From: Sipunculus nudus
Lineage: Eukaryota; Annelida; Sipuncula; Golfingiida; Sipunculidae
Assembly (NCBI GenBank): GCA_026874595.1
Contig: CM049310.1
Location: 48,619,058-48,683,057, forward strand
Direction of reading: 5' to 3'
DNA: 64,000 nucleotides
Part shown: positions 34,303 through 44,509 of the stretch, piece by piece
Layout of the letters: each line of letters opens with the position of its first letter
How positions within the stretch are numbered: the stretch's first letter is position 1
The notes under the pieces: generated by a model
The model's database searches: none
Seen by the model: only the letters and a program-made list of their open reading frames with translations
Told to the model about the DNA's origin: nothing
Position numbers and translations under genes: made by a program

Positions 34303-36702
34303 AATCACATAACCATTGCTTGTTTTAATGCTCGAGGAGCTATGTTTTCAGCGCCGCATCTGTCTCATGTTATGTGTGAGTACGACGTTGATTTTTTCGG
34401 AGTAACTGAACACTGGCTTTTCGAGGACAGTTTGCATTTTTTTAATTCTGTTTCTACAGAATATGTATCTCATGGTGTCTCAGATGCTTCGCTGGATCCT
34501 CTTGATCCGTATCGAAGAGGCAAGGGTGGCGCAGCACTGTTATATAAAACAAAATATAGGTCACGAGTTACCCCGATAGACTGCGTGTCTGACCGGATAG
34601 CCGGGTTACGTATAAATTTAGACCAAGGACAGTTGCTCTTTATATTTGTAGCTTATTTGCCACCAAAAAATGTTGATACTGATAATTTTAATGAGCATTT
34701 AAATATTCTCTGTGACATGTATGACATGTACTCTGAAGTTGGCACAGTAATCCTGCTAGGTGACCTGAATGTAGAATTAGAGGGAGACCGGCACTCTCCG
34801 CGTAGTAATATTCGTAGTGTCAAAGCAGGTCAGGCATTTGTAGAGAGGGGCTTGATCACGCTTAGCAATAATAATGTATGTTCTGGTCCAGCTTATACAT
34901 ATCAGCACGAAACTAGTAGAAATAACATTTCACTAATTGATCACATTTTGATCGAAGATTGTAAACTTGATCTGGTATCTTCATGCATGGTACTTGACTG
35001 GGAAGACCTGAATGTGTCCGATCATTTGCCACTGGTTGCAAGGTTGAAAATGTCAGGTTTAATTGTTACCGAAACAAATACAAGGCAGGTGCGTCTTTTG
35101 TGGCACAAGCTCTAAGCTGAGCAGATTAGAACAACGTACACTGAAGAGGTACAAGAGACCTTAAGCCAACTGAGTTGTCCAGACATCGAAACCTGTAATG
35201 ACCCTAATCAAGTGAATGATTTCTATTTTAAAATGATTTCAGTTTTACACGGGGTTAGTGATAAAACAATTCCAGTTGGGGGAAGGAAATCTTATTTAAA
35301 ACCATTTTAGAAAGAAGGTTTAAAACCACTTCATATTAATATGAGGCGACACAGGAGGAGATGGGTTGATGCCGGAAAACCACGCAATGCAGAACGTGTG
35401 CTATACATTAATTATAAAGACGCAATACGGGTTTTCCGACTCAAAATGAGAGAGTTACGCTACAGATATGAAATAAATATGTTAAACAAATTGGACAGAT
35501 CAGCTCAGTGTGACGAAGGGGCTTTTTGGGCTATTTTAAGAGCCAGAGGGGGCAAATCTGAAAGTAGTTGCTCGGAGCTGAAATATAAAGGTGAAACCTT
35601 AAGAAATGAGAATGATATTGCTGGCGCCTGGGCTGGTCACTTGTCTGATTTGTATACTCCACTTTCTGGGATTAATTTTGATCAGGCACATTTCACGTAT
35701 ATAACAAATATGGTTGATACTTTTGTGACATTAAGCAGAAATCATTATAACCCTATTTTGGATTCTCCATTTTCTGTCACGGAAATAACTGAAGCAGTTA
35801 AAACACTGAAACCCAGGAAAGCGCCGGGCTCAGATGGCGTATGTTGTGAACATATACTGTATGGTGGGCATGTTTTGTGGACAAAATTGTGTTCTCTTAT
35901 TACACTGATGAGCCGCCTTGAGTATATTCCATCAAATCTTAAGCATTGTTCGGTAATTATGATTCCGAAACAAAAAGGTAAAATGGCCAATGAGACGGGA
36001 GATTTTAGAGGCATCACTCTTTTACCGGTAATATACAAACTGTATGAAAGGGTGTGCTTGTCCAGAATCATGCGCTGGATCGAGCATAAAACAGATATAT
36101 TTCCAGACCCGATGCAATTTGGGTATCAGAAAGGTATGTCTAGCATCAATGCATCATTTGTTGTACAAGAGTGCATTGCTTATCATATTGAAAGAACTGC
36201 ACCATTGTACGCTTGTTTTCTCGACACAAAATCTGCATTTGATGTTGTTTGGCATGCAGGATTATTGTTTAAGCTATACAGAATGGGAATTAGGGGTAAG
36301 ATGTGGCGCATGATCAGAGAAATGTACAGTGATTGCTATTCTAGAGTTGTTGTAGGAAAATGTGTATCTAAATCTATACCGTTATTGCAGTCTGTTCGTC
36401 AGGGGGGAATTCTCTCACCATTGCTATATTTGGTGTATATCAATGACCTATTAAAAACCCTGCGAGGCTCGGGGTTTGGTGCAACTATTGGTAATGTTTA
36501 TACAGGGTCCCCAACCCAAGCCGATGACGTCTGTCTTCTTGCAATAACGCCAGGTAATTTACAACGCTTAATTGATATATGCCATATGTTTTCTTGCAAA
36601 TGGAGATTCAATTATAATGTTAAAAAATCTAATATTGTCACCTTCAATGTAAATATTACAGAACTTTTAATTGGTTCTTGGGAGAACAAAATATCCCAGT
36701 AG
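34303..36702 (+). pseudogene. LINE ORF2: endonuclease and reverse transcriptase, with two nonsense codons
   Basis: One frame from about 34303 encodes an APE-type endonuclease (TIACFNARGA, VTEHW, VILLGDLNVEL, ending with SDHLPLV). After TAA (35113) and TAG (35308) the same frame resumes as the reverse transcriptase: LKPRKAPGSDGV, FRGITLLPVIYKLYERV, FGYQKGMSS, FLDTKSAFDVVW, RQGGILSPLLYLVYINDLL and the catalytic box TQADDVCLL. QADD replaces the commoner Y/FADD. The two nonsense codons and a frameshift after 36702 make this copy inactive. Clade: CR1/Jockey group by layout, not resolved further. Confidence 0.85.
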
Positions 36703-37768
36703 TTTCATCAGTTAAACATATAGGAATCATACAGGACAAGTCATGCCTTAACACTGAAAGAATACAAGCAGCTGTCACTAAGGGGAGAGCTTCTTTTATG
36801 AATGTTATAGGATTAGCTGGGGGCCAGGGGTTAAACCCTTTGACATTTTGCAAGCTCTTACGCCATGTTATTGTACCCCGTGCAATATTTGGTTGCGACT
36901 GTGGTGGAGAATATCAGATGTGGAAATGTTGCGGCTTGATAGGTTTTTGAGATATTGTTTGAAAATGTCACAGGGATTTAGCATGAGGTCGCGTTCAGTT
37001 TGTGTGACGCGAATGGTGGGATGTCCCAATGTGGGTTCCTGTGTTGACAGAGCTAAGTTGCTGTTTTTTGGGCAGCTATGCCGCAACAGTCCCCATAATC
37101 CTTGTAAAGAAATATTAATTCTAAGGCTTTTTCATTATTTCATTTGTAAAAGAAAGCCGAAAGTAATCTGGGGAGATTATTATCCCATACTTGTGAATTA
37201 CAACTTAAATGGATACATTGAGAACTTGAAAACATCTTCACATTTCCCAAATAAACGATCTTGGAAGGATATTATCAATAACGCCATAATGCAACACGAC
37301 CAACAGGCTTATACGGCAACACTTGAAGCTGACGCGTCGCTCTCCTTTTTTGCGAATGTACTGCCCTCATATAGTTCACACCCATCTTCACTGTGGAGAG
37401 CAGCAATGTCTCACCCGTATTGTATAAATGTATTCAAGTATCTGGCACACTTGCTGGTCAGACCGGATATTAGAATATTTAGAAATGAAATACTTTGTCA
37501 CAGGTGTGGTCAGTTTTTTAGCGACAAAGTATTCCATGTTCTCATAGAGTGTACTTTTCTTACAGAGTATAGGAATACTGTCTGGGATAAGCTGAATATG
37601 TTGTGCCCGGATACAAATATAAATCAGCTACGTGCTCTTAATTCTGAAACATTTGTTTATTTTGTGTTTGGGGCAGATCATGATGATCTTATTGCCAACG
37701 AAAACGAATACTTTCAGATTCTACTGTGTTGGGCACGTTATGTTTTTGTTATAACACAGGGACTCTAG
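36678..37768 (+). pseudogene. LINE ORF2 C-terminal part, after frameshifts
   Basis: The coding text continues in two more frames (36678-36915, then 36916-37768) as VSSVKHIGI, LRHVIVPRAIFG and LDRFLRYCLK. The end is a zinc-knuckle-like CHRCGQFFSDKVFHVLIEC near residue -75. A TAG at 37766-37768 ends it. Confidence 0.75.
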
Positions 37769-38197
37769 TGAAATTGTCAAACTGACGGTTGTGATAATAA
37801 CAGTATTGAGCTCAGTTGATTGCGAATAAACAGAGCACAATTCTGTGGGTTTTCTAATATTATTATCCACTTTTTTTTTTTATTGATTGTATATATAACG
37901 CTGATTTGATGTTGTTAGTATTGCTATTATTATATTATTATTATTTTTATTTTTATTATTATTACTATTGCTATTGTTATTGTTGGTATTATTATTATTG
38001 TTATTATTAATAATAGTGTTATTAATGGTAATGGTGTTGATGATGGTAATACTAATGATAATATTATTATTTATATTTTTGAAAAGTGTCATAAACACTG
38101 TATCCAATAATTGTTCTAAATATTGGAATCTTGTATATTTTTGTTTGTGTAATCTTCATTTTTGGAGGAAATAAAAGCCAAACAAACAAACAAACAT
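37769..38197 (+). mobile_element. LINE 3' UTR and tail
   Basis: Contains a (TTATTA)n-rich stretch (37900-38080), AATAAAAG at 38170 and a short (CAAA)n tail to 38197. That is consistent with the 3' end of a CR1-like element with a simple-repeat tail. Confidence 0.6.
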
Positions 38198-38292
38198 CAA
38201 AACAAATTCACCCTGAAATATTTTAAAACCTAGCATTCGTACTAATTTTCAGCGTGCCCCAAACCCCAAATATATATATATATATACATATA

Positions 38293-39499
38293 CAGTAGAA
38301 CGTCGGATATCCGAACACCACTTATCCGAAATATCGTTCATCCGAAATTGTAAACAGAGAACCGAAATTTTGACCATTTATCCGAAATCTGAACAATAAC
38401 AAAAATCCAGAATAAAAATGGTATAAAAGATTGTCTGATTTAAAACAAAAGTAGCCAAATCAGCGGTGATACATATTGCCGACTGATTAATACCAAGCAG
38501 AGGCAGTAGGTGTAAAAACACCGCCACGCCGGCCGGGGTTGTCCTCGCTTTAATCAGAATGCCCAGGCAGGGGTAAATAAACTGTACACACAAAATGTTA
38601 CAACAGACCATAACTAAGTAGCCGACCGCAGGTTGTAGGTGTGATAAACTCAGCCTCGCCGATCCGTGTAGTCCTCTGCTCAGCTTTGGTCAGGGTGGCT
38701 TTAATGGATTGCTTTGATCTTCGTTTCGGTGGTCGCCGAGGCCTTGAGTACAACGGTGAGCATTAGTTGAGTTTCTGTGCGCCTCCGTTATTTACTCACA
38801 AAGTCCATTGGCCAGATTACTTCTGCCCAGTATATTGGAACTTTGATAAGCTAGAATCGTTGCTTTCGACCGCATTTGGGGAAGTTTTTATAAACCATGC
38901 TACGAAGCTGATTAAATCATTGTGATAGTTAAAGTGAACACGTTTTACTGCTCATCCTGGTTATTCTCCACGTAAGTTTTTACCTACTGTTAACTCTTAC
39001 TGGTCAGTGGAGGCACGTAAGCGCCATGTCCTGTCAGTTGATGACAAGCTGTCGATCCTTGCAAGACTTAACACGGACACAAAGCCAGCTGACCTCGCAA
39101 AAGAATTCAAGGTCGAAAGATCTACGATCAGCGACATTTACGTTTTGTTTGATTAATTCGAAATAAAACTGCGTACATAAACTTGTGTTTTCAACCGATC
39201 CTCTCGCTTGTCATTTCAATAAAAATACATTACATGTATAAAGGGTCCCGAGTTAACCTATCCGCCAAGGTAGATTAATTTATTAAATCTATCGAAAATG
39301 TTATGATATATTGTCAAACGTTTATCAGGCGCTACCTTAATTAATTGGGGTCGGTCAGTATCTTTTAATTTCCCGAACTCGGCGGTAGGCCTAATCACGA
39401 TGATTCCCAGAGCAATTCATGCGAAATCGTTCATCCGAACGATCGATCATCCAAACAAAAAAGTATGTCCCCCGAGGCTTTCGGATAAACGACGCTCTA

Positions 39500-39502
<3 letters not shown>
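38293..39502 (+). mobile_element. Tigger/pogo-like DNA transposon 2 (1210 bp)
   Basis: Inverted termini: left CAGTAGAACGTCGGATATCC; right, read inward, CAGTAGAGCGTCGTTTATCC. TA flanks both ends. Subterminal ATCCGAA boxes repeat at both ends. Only an N-terminal transposase remnant is left inside (39010-39156). Confidence 0.85.
39010..39156 (+). pseudogene. Pogo/Tigger transposase N-terminal HTH remnant
   Basis: Open stretch EARKRHVLSVDDKLSILARL … LAKEFKVERSTISDI then TAA. This is the CENP-B-type/pogo helix-turn-helix (KR..LS...K..IL..L…LA.EF.V..STI.DI), which binds the transposon ends. The rest of the transposase (DDE domain) is absent, so only transposase supplied in trans could move the element. 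Confidence 0.75.

Positions 39503-39569
<67 letters not shown>
39503..39569. repeat. (TA)n microsatellite abutting Tigger 2
   Basis: About 33 TA repeats beginning at the right target-site TA of the transposon. Confidence 0.9.
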
Positions 39570-39571
<2 letters not shown>

Positions 39572-40187
39572 TTTTTGACATTATAAAATTGTCTAACTGA
39601 CAATATTTAATCAATAACGTTCATTTTTAACAGTTAAATATAACAATATTTTTTTTCAAAACAAGTTATTCCCCACACCTATTTAGCAGGTAGCAAATGT
39701 TTATTAGGCCAATGTAAAAATTCATCAACATAACTCCAGGCATTTTTTTTTATTACTGACCTGTCATGTATTTTTCATGTTTAAAATGAAATAATAAGAA
39801 TTAAGAATTAACCTTTCATGTGAATAAAACCATAACTTATTCAAACATAACAATTCGGAAATAAAAACAATTCTAGAAAACATATCTGAGTTTCTTGGTA
39901 TGAAATTAGAAGTTTAATCTTAGGTAATCTGAGTACCCGTTATATGTTTTTAGTTTAATACAATGGGTGCTGTTCCATATTGTGACATAAGCCTACGCAT
40001 GAACTAGCTAGGGGTCGGTGTTGTTCCACAGGTGACCTAGGAAGGAGTTCTTTGAGCCGTGAATACTGTGTTTAATGCGTAATTCTAATGAGATTTTTGT
40101 TTGTGGTCCTTTCTGTACAGTCTATGCGATAGCCCACATTTAACCATAATGACTTGTTAAAGTATATATTTTTCCTGTACACCATAC
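39570..40187 (-). other. 3' side of the copper monooxygenase gene; expected last exon not found
   Basis: AT-rich, no splice-bounded coding segment on the minus strand that matches the remaining C-terminal block. No repeat recognised apart from the adjacent TA tract. Confidence 0.4.
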
Positions 40188-40437
40188 CTAAATAATGCAT
40201 ATGTGGAGCTGCTCTGGTGATGTAGATGGGTTGTTCGGGGGCCAGAGCTTGCTGGGTACAGGATGACGGACAGAACCCCTCTTCTTTATGCAGTTCCTTC
40301 CCTGCTGGAAGCACCAGGTGGCGCTGCCCGACAACCAAAAAGCCACCGTCGTTTGGTCGAAGGTTCGGCGTTAGGAAAAAGGTCATCCCAGAATTGTCAA
40401 AGTAGTCCGATCGAAGCTCCGGGTTGTTCCAATGAAC
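40188..40437 (-). CDS. Temptin-domain copper monooxygenase, exon 6 (CuM histidines)
   Basis: The acceptor CTGCAG|GTTCAT (phase 0) continues exon 5. It starts VHWNNPELRSDYFDNSGM, where the VHW histidine corresponds to the third CuH ligand of DBH/PHM. It runs through LRPNDGGFLVVG, CPSSCTQQAL, and ends APHMHYL at the donor TTAG|gtatgg. H-M-H is the pair of CuM histidines in DBH/PHM enzymes. The remaining part of the fold, including the CuM methionine ligand, should be in a later exon (lower coordinates). I did not find it. 83 codons plus one base. Confidence 0.88.
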
Positions 40438-40859
40438 CTGCAGTAATTCTAAACGTTTATACACATGGTAACATCTTCGTACAGTATTCATGTATGTAAT
40501 TATAGTTTTTTTTTCTAAATCAGAAATACAGAGATTAAGTATTATGTCAGTCATTACTGAGGAAATAATTTGAACCTGACATAGTGTACGATATAGTTGC
40601 TGAAATAATATGGTATTCCACCGATGTAGGTTATATAACGCAGGATTCGAGATATTAGATGGGTGGAGGGCTAATCTTCACACGTACAGCAGAAGTATAT
40701 CGAAGAAACCACACCGCCTTGCTTTTCGGTATTAAGATTATATGTGATTTTACAAGAATTTTGGCACAAAAGGAAGGAAAACACGCCTGTGTGCTGATAT
40801 TTAAATAAATACAGTAGTTAATAACTGAAACACAATGCTTGCAAAAGCCCGTTTTGCTA

Positions 40860-40862
<3 letters not shown>

Positions 40863-40922
<60 letters not shown>
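40863..40922. repeat. (TA)n microsatellite in intron 5
   Basis: About 29 TA repeats. A shorter version is in the duplicated copy at 51091-51130. Confidence 0.9.
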
Positions 40923-40924
<2 letters not shown>

Positions 40925-41326
40925 GGTGTGCCGATCAATCGTTTAAATAGATGATTGGTATAGCTTTCTTTAAAAATCTATTAAATCAATTGTATTTTTT
41001 TTTTTTGCACAATCGATTAAAAACGCGTATACAGCAGTATACAGCAGACTTCAAGGTTATATAGAAAGTACATAAAATAATCGATTAATTATCGATTATC
41101 GGGTTTGTTTTTTCAATCTTGGATTATGATTTTAAAACCAACTTCTGTCTATACTATACATATATACATATATACATATTCCAGAAGCAAAATGGGCTAA
41201 TGTATTGTGTTTCAATTATCATCTGGACTACTGTAAGATAAAACGCAGATGGGGTATGTCAAATTAACAATAATAAAAAAATCTTTTTTTTCCTGATTAT
41301 GTGCCCCTAGTTTAATATGAACTAAC

Positions 41327-41384
41327 CTGAAGCATCATATATACCTGAATCCATTTGTACCCACTTTAATGCCGTACGTTCACG
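41327..41384 (-). pseudogene. Partial tandem copy of the exon 5 3' end
   Basis: gaagcatcatatatacctgaatcc…cccactttaatgccgtacg repeats the adjacent exon 5 text (41395-41450) with a few changes. It lies inside the intron just past the exon 5 donor. Its taatgcc variant matches the distant copy at 51540 better than it matches exon 5. Confidence 0.7.
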
Positions 41385-41393
41385 TTAACTTAC

Positions 41394-41554
41394 CTGAAGC
41401 ATCATATACCTGAATCCGTTTCTGCCCACTTTAAGGCCGTACGCTCCAGGGGTACAAGTTCCTGGTAAACCTAACGTCCAGGTTCCAATAATGTTCCTAC
41501 ATGACAGGACGCTCATGCCGCAAACCGCCGGAGAGGAGAAGTCCGTAAATGCAC
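41394..41554 (-). CDS. Temptin-domain copper monooxygenase, exon 5
   Basis: The acceptor ATGCAG|GT supplies two bases to finish Ser after exon 4. The donor CTTCAG|gtaagt is phase 0. 53 codons include CRNIIGTWTLGLPGTCTP and FRYMMLQ. They follow the conserved DBH/PHM order (C…AWA.G…P…G…YLLLQ) that leads into the VHW copper ligand of exon 6. Two cysteines probably form one of the conserved disulphides. Confidence 0.88.
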
Positions 41555-41909
41555 CTGCATGGTTTACATTAAAAAAACTAGGTTAATGCACATGTAAGAT
41601 TTATTTAACATCGTTCATCAGGTCAGGGAAAATGAATTTTGCAGAAATCTGACTAGAGACTGAACTAGTGGGATTATTATACTAGAAAACAACAAATAAA
41701 GAAGTATCTGTTTTTAAAATATATGTATATGAAATGGCTTTTTAACTGTTTTTTTTGGTATAATAACCCAACAAATAACGATTTAAGCAACTTTGGTCTG
41801 TACTGGATTGTGGATAAATATTTGTAGTTTAGTAAATAGCATTATATATACACATTGTGTAAATGAGGGCAGGTAGAGCAATTAACATGTCGAAAGGTAA
41901 GCAGCCTAC

Positions 41910-42089
41910 TGTCATCTGTACATCCAAACGCCACCATATGATGCATGACGTAGCGGTTATCAAGGACGGGTTTTGTAGCAATGATGTGGTAGTCCCGGTC
42001 TGAAGGCAGGCTGAAAGCCTGACACACGTACGTCGTCTCCTGGCTGGGCACTGACGAGTTGTCCAATCGGACCGTATGCTCAAACACTC
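41910..42089 (-). CDS. Temptin-domain copper monooxygenase, exon 4 (CuH site)
   Basis: The acceptor TTTAAG|GA completes Gly after exon 3 and the donor GACA|gtaggc is phase 1. It encodes the start of the monooxygenase N-terminal domain: TYVCQAFSLPSDRDYHI then YVMHHMVAFGC. The HH pair is the CuH site, and the Cys two residues past the HHM..FG motif is conserved in DBH and PHM. Reaction class known for the family: O2- and ascorbate-dependent hydroxylation. The substrate here cannot be told from sequence. Confidence 0.9.
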
Positions 42090-42415
42090 CTTAAATTGAT
42101 AAGACAAATCAAATCTAAAATTCAAGGACAGTCTGTCTCTCCCGGCCGGCATATTAATGCGCCTGACCTTGCGGTGATGCCACTTTGGACATTAAGAACA
42201 AAGATTAAACCTTGTGAAAAAAAAAGTACAACAGTGTATTAAAACCAATGCCAAATTATGCAACTGTTTGTAAATAATTACAAGACACCATATTTTTTAA
42301 ACTAACTTCAAGAATGTTATCTATATAGTACAGTAATGTGAAGAGCTGTACACCAATGAGCTGTACAGCAATATAAATTGAATACATATTGACTTTCTAT
42401 AATGTACCCACTCAC

Positions 42416-42514
42416 CGGTAGCATTGACGGGGTCACAGTTGAAGTCCGCATCGTCGCAAAACTCCCATTGATTCTGACCTTGACACTGTGGACTGTCCAG
42501 AGGTTCACATACTC
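42416..42514 (-). CDS. Temptin-domain copper monooxygenase, exon 3 (Cys-rich linker)
   Basis: The acceptor GATAG|GA and donor ACCG|gtgagt are both in phase with their neighbours (1 to 1). 32 codons with four cysteines (VCEPLDSPQCQGQNQ, EFCDDADFNCDPVNAT) link the temptin module to the monooxygenase. A potential N-glycosylation site NAT lies at its end, fitting a secreted protein. Confidence 0.85.
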
Positions 42515-43302
42515 CTATCGTTATATGGTATATGAGTAAATACCAGCGATTTAAGATGTATATATCAGTACATTTCTTGAAACCGGTGTGGTTGACTCCA
42601 TATTCTCCTGTTTAAAAATTCACGATTCTATTGCAGTCTCACTCATTATCTTACCTTTCTAATATATTCATGTTTAAGTGCCTGAATAGCCTAGTTCCCG
42701 GCTTTGTTAATTAACTAACAGAAACCAGTTCTGAATTAAACTTTTATAACACGAGATATTCTTGTCAAGTCAAACTACCCACAGTTAGAACTGATCCCAT
42801 GCTTATCTGGGACCGAAATTATGGAATCTGTTACCTGAAGCTTTACGTATGATAGACAATTTATATAGATTCAAAAAAGATCCTAAGAAATATTCCAGAT
42901 CCCTTGACATAATATCAATAAATCTACTTTTACTTCTTTATACAAGGTGTGCATGTTGACATTGTACGCTGAATTTAATAAAACTGGTACGTGGAAAAAC
43001 AAACAACACTATGTACGCATTGCACTTGTGGTTTGGAATATTATCTGCACTTATCTTCATACAATGTTATGAGCATGGTTAACAACCACCGTACGAATTT
43101 CTGAATAAAAGTCTTCAAAAACTCGTATTAATTGTGATTCTATATTTAGTTACAATTTTATATATATATATATATATGTTTACTTGTATGGTATAATACT
43201 GTCATGCTATATGTTTATTTATGTTTGAAATTGCAATTACTATCATGTAGGGCCTTACGGAAGATCAGTATATTCTGGACAAGTCACCCTGAATAAAGGT
43301 AT

Positions 43303-43338
<36 letters not shown>

Positions 43339-43374
43339 CTTTTTTAAAAAACCTGCTTGGGTTTATATCTTTAC
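42515..43374 (-). other. Intron 2 of the copper monooxygenase gene
   Basis: AT-rich, with short (TA)n tracts at 43160-43177 and 43303-43338. No other gene or repeat recognised. Confidence 0.6.
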
Positions 43375-43507
43375 CTGGGTGACTGACGCCCGTCGTGAGT
43401 TCGGGCACTTGTCCTTGTGACCACGTACAGTCGGGATCGCCCAGTTCCTCACCGTTCGTCTTACCATCCCCGTCCGAGTCCTTCTCACACAGAGTGGTGT
43501 CCCATTT
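43375..43507 (-). CDS. Temptin-domain copper monooxygenase, exon 2 (temptin module 3' half)
   Basis: The acceptor TTTTAG|AAATGG is phase 0 after exon 1, and the donor CCAG|gtaaag is phase 1. It encodes KWDTTLCEKDSDGDGKTNGE then LGDPDCTW and VSHPG. The DSDGDGKTNGEELGDP loop with flanking cysteines is the signature of temptin, a water-borne mating attractant of Aplysia, and of related extracellular modules. The DxDxDG loop looks calcium-binding. Confidence 0.9.
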
Positions 43508-43925
43508 CTAAAAGAACACATGTTACATAACAATTTTATAAGTGACAGGAGTAATCAGAATGGACAGCGCTTTGTTAACTATATACTAGCAAAAATAAAC
43601 CCGCTATTATAAACCCCCTGTCGTCCCGCACCTGCCTGGCTAGGCTTGCACCGCGCCTTCTACTTGCAGCCCATCCCATACCAGTTCCATCAGAAAAGGC
43701 CTTCGATAGCAACTCCGAATTTTAAGAACAAGTGCTCGTAGAAAAACAATAAAAACAAAATTATTATTTAACTGGGTCAAGGTCGTATGGAGGTCAAAAT
43801 CCTTTGACATCGGCGAAATGGAAGTTTAAATCTAAGTGCAATTAAGCAAGGAACATGAAGGATTAATTAATCTATTACATTCAGTTGGACTATAGATAAT
43901 TTTGCTAACAACCTATTAAAGCTTC
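43508..43925. other. Intron 1, first part; no feature seen
   Basis: Single-copy-looking DNA between exon 2 and the MITE. No coding segment recognised. Confidence 0.4.
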
Positions 43926-44290
43926 GATTCCTTTGACGCGGTTGCGGTTGCGGATAGAGTCGAACATATGATATTGTGATGGACTGATTCCTTTATTCGG
44001 TTGCGGTAGTTATCCGACCCGTCATCCGACAAAATTTTAAACGGATGGGGTCGGACGAGAAATCCCGCTGAATTGTATACGTCACAAAGGGTTTCCCCAG
44101 GATTGTAACTTGTTTATCAGTATATATGCGAAGAGGGAAAACGTTTTTCCACTTAATAAAATTAATTTAAACATTGTGAATTTGGAAACATTTGTCTGTC
44201 ATTCACTGGTGAGTCGTCTGTCCAATACATTCATCTATTTCGATTCAAGCGGCTGGTTTCCTATCTTTAACTGCCACTTTCACAATGCAA

Positions 44291-44367
<77 letters not shown>

Positions 44368-44499
44368 CTTAAATAAATATTATATCACATATACAAACAT
44401 CGTTTTTATCCGAAACCGAGATCGCATAAAAGGAATTTGGCCTTGCCGCAACCGCATATCGCGACCGCATAACGCGGCCGCAACCGCGTAAAAGGAATC
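43926..44499. mobile_element. TIR MITE (574 bp) in intron 1
   Basis: Left end GATTCCTTTGACGCGGTTGCGG. Right end CCGCAACCGCGTAAAAGGAATC, its inverse with one or two mismatches. Inner copies of the same text (gattcctttattcggttgcgg at 43985; aaaaggaat…ccgcaaccgc at 44427-44457) make the ends double. A (TA)n tract sits inside (44293-44368). No transposase. Superfamily not recognised. Confidence 0.7.
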
Positions 44500-44509
44500 A
44501 CAGCCTAAC

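Noticed and set aside
37880-38107. Asn-rich / Leu-rich ORFs on both strands
   Set aside because: Simple TTA/TTG repeat in the LINE 3' UTR.
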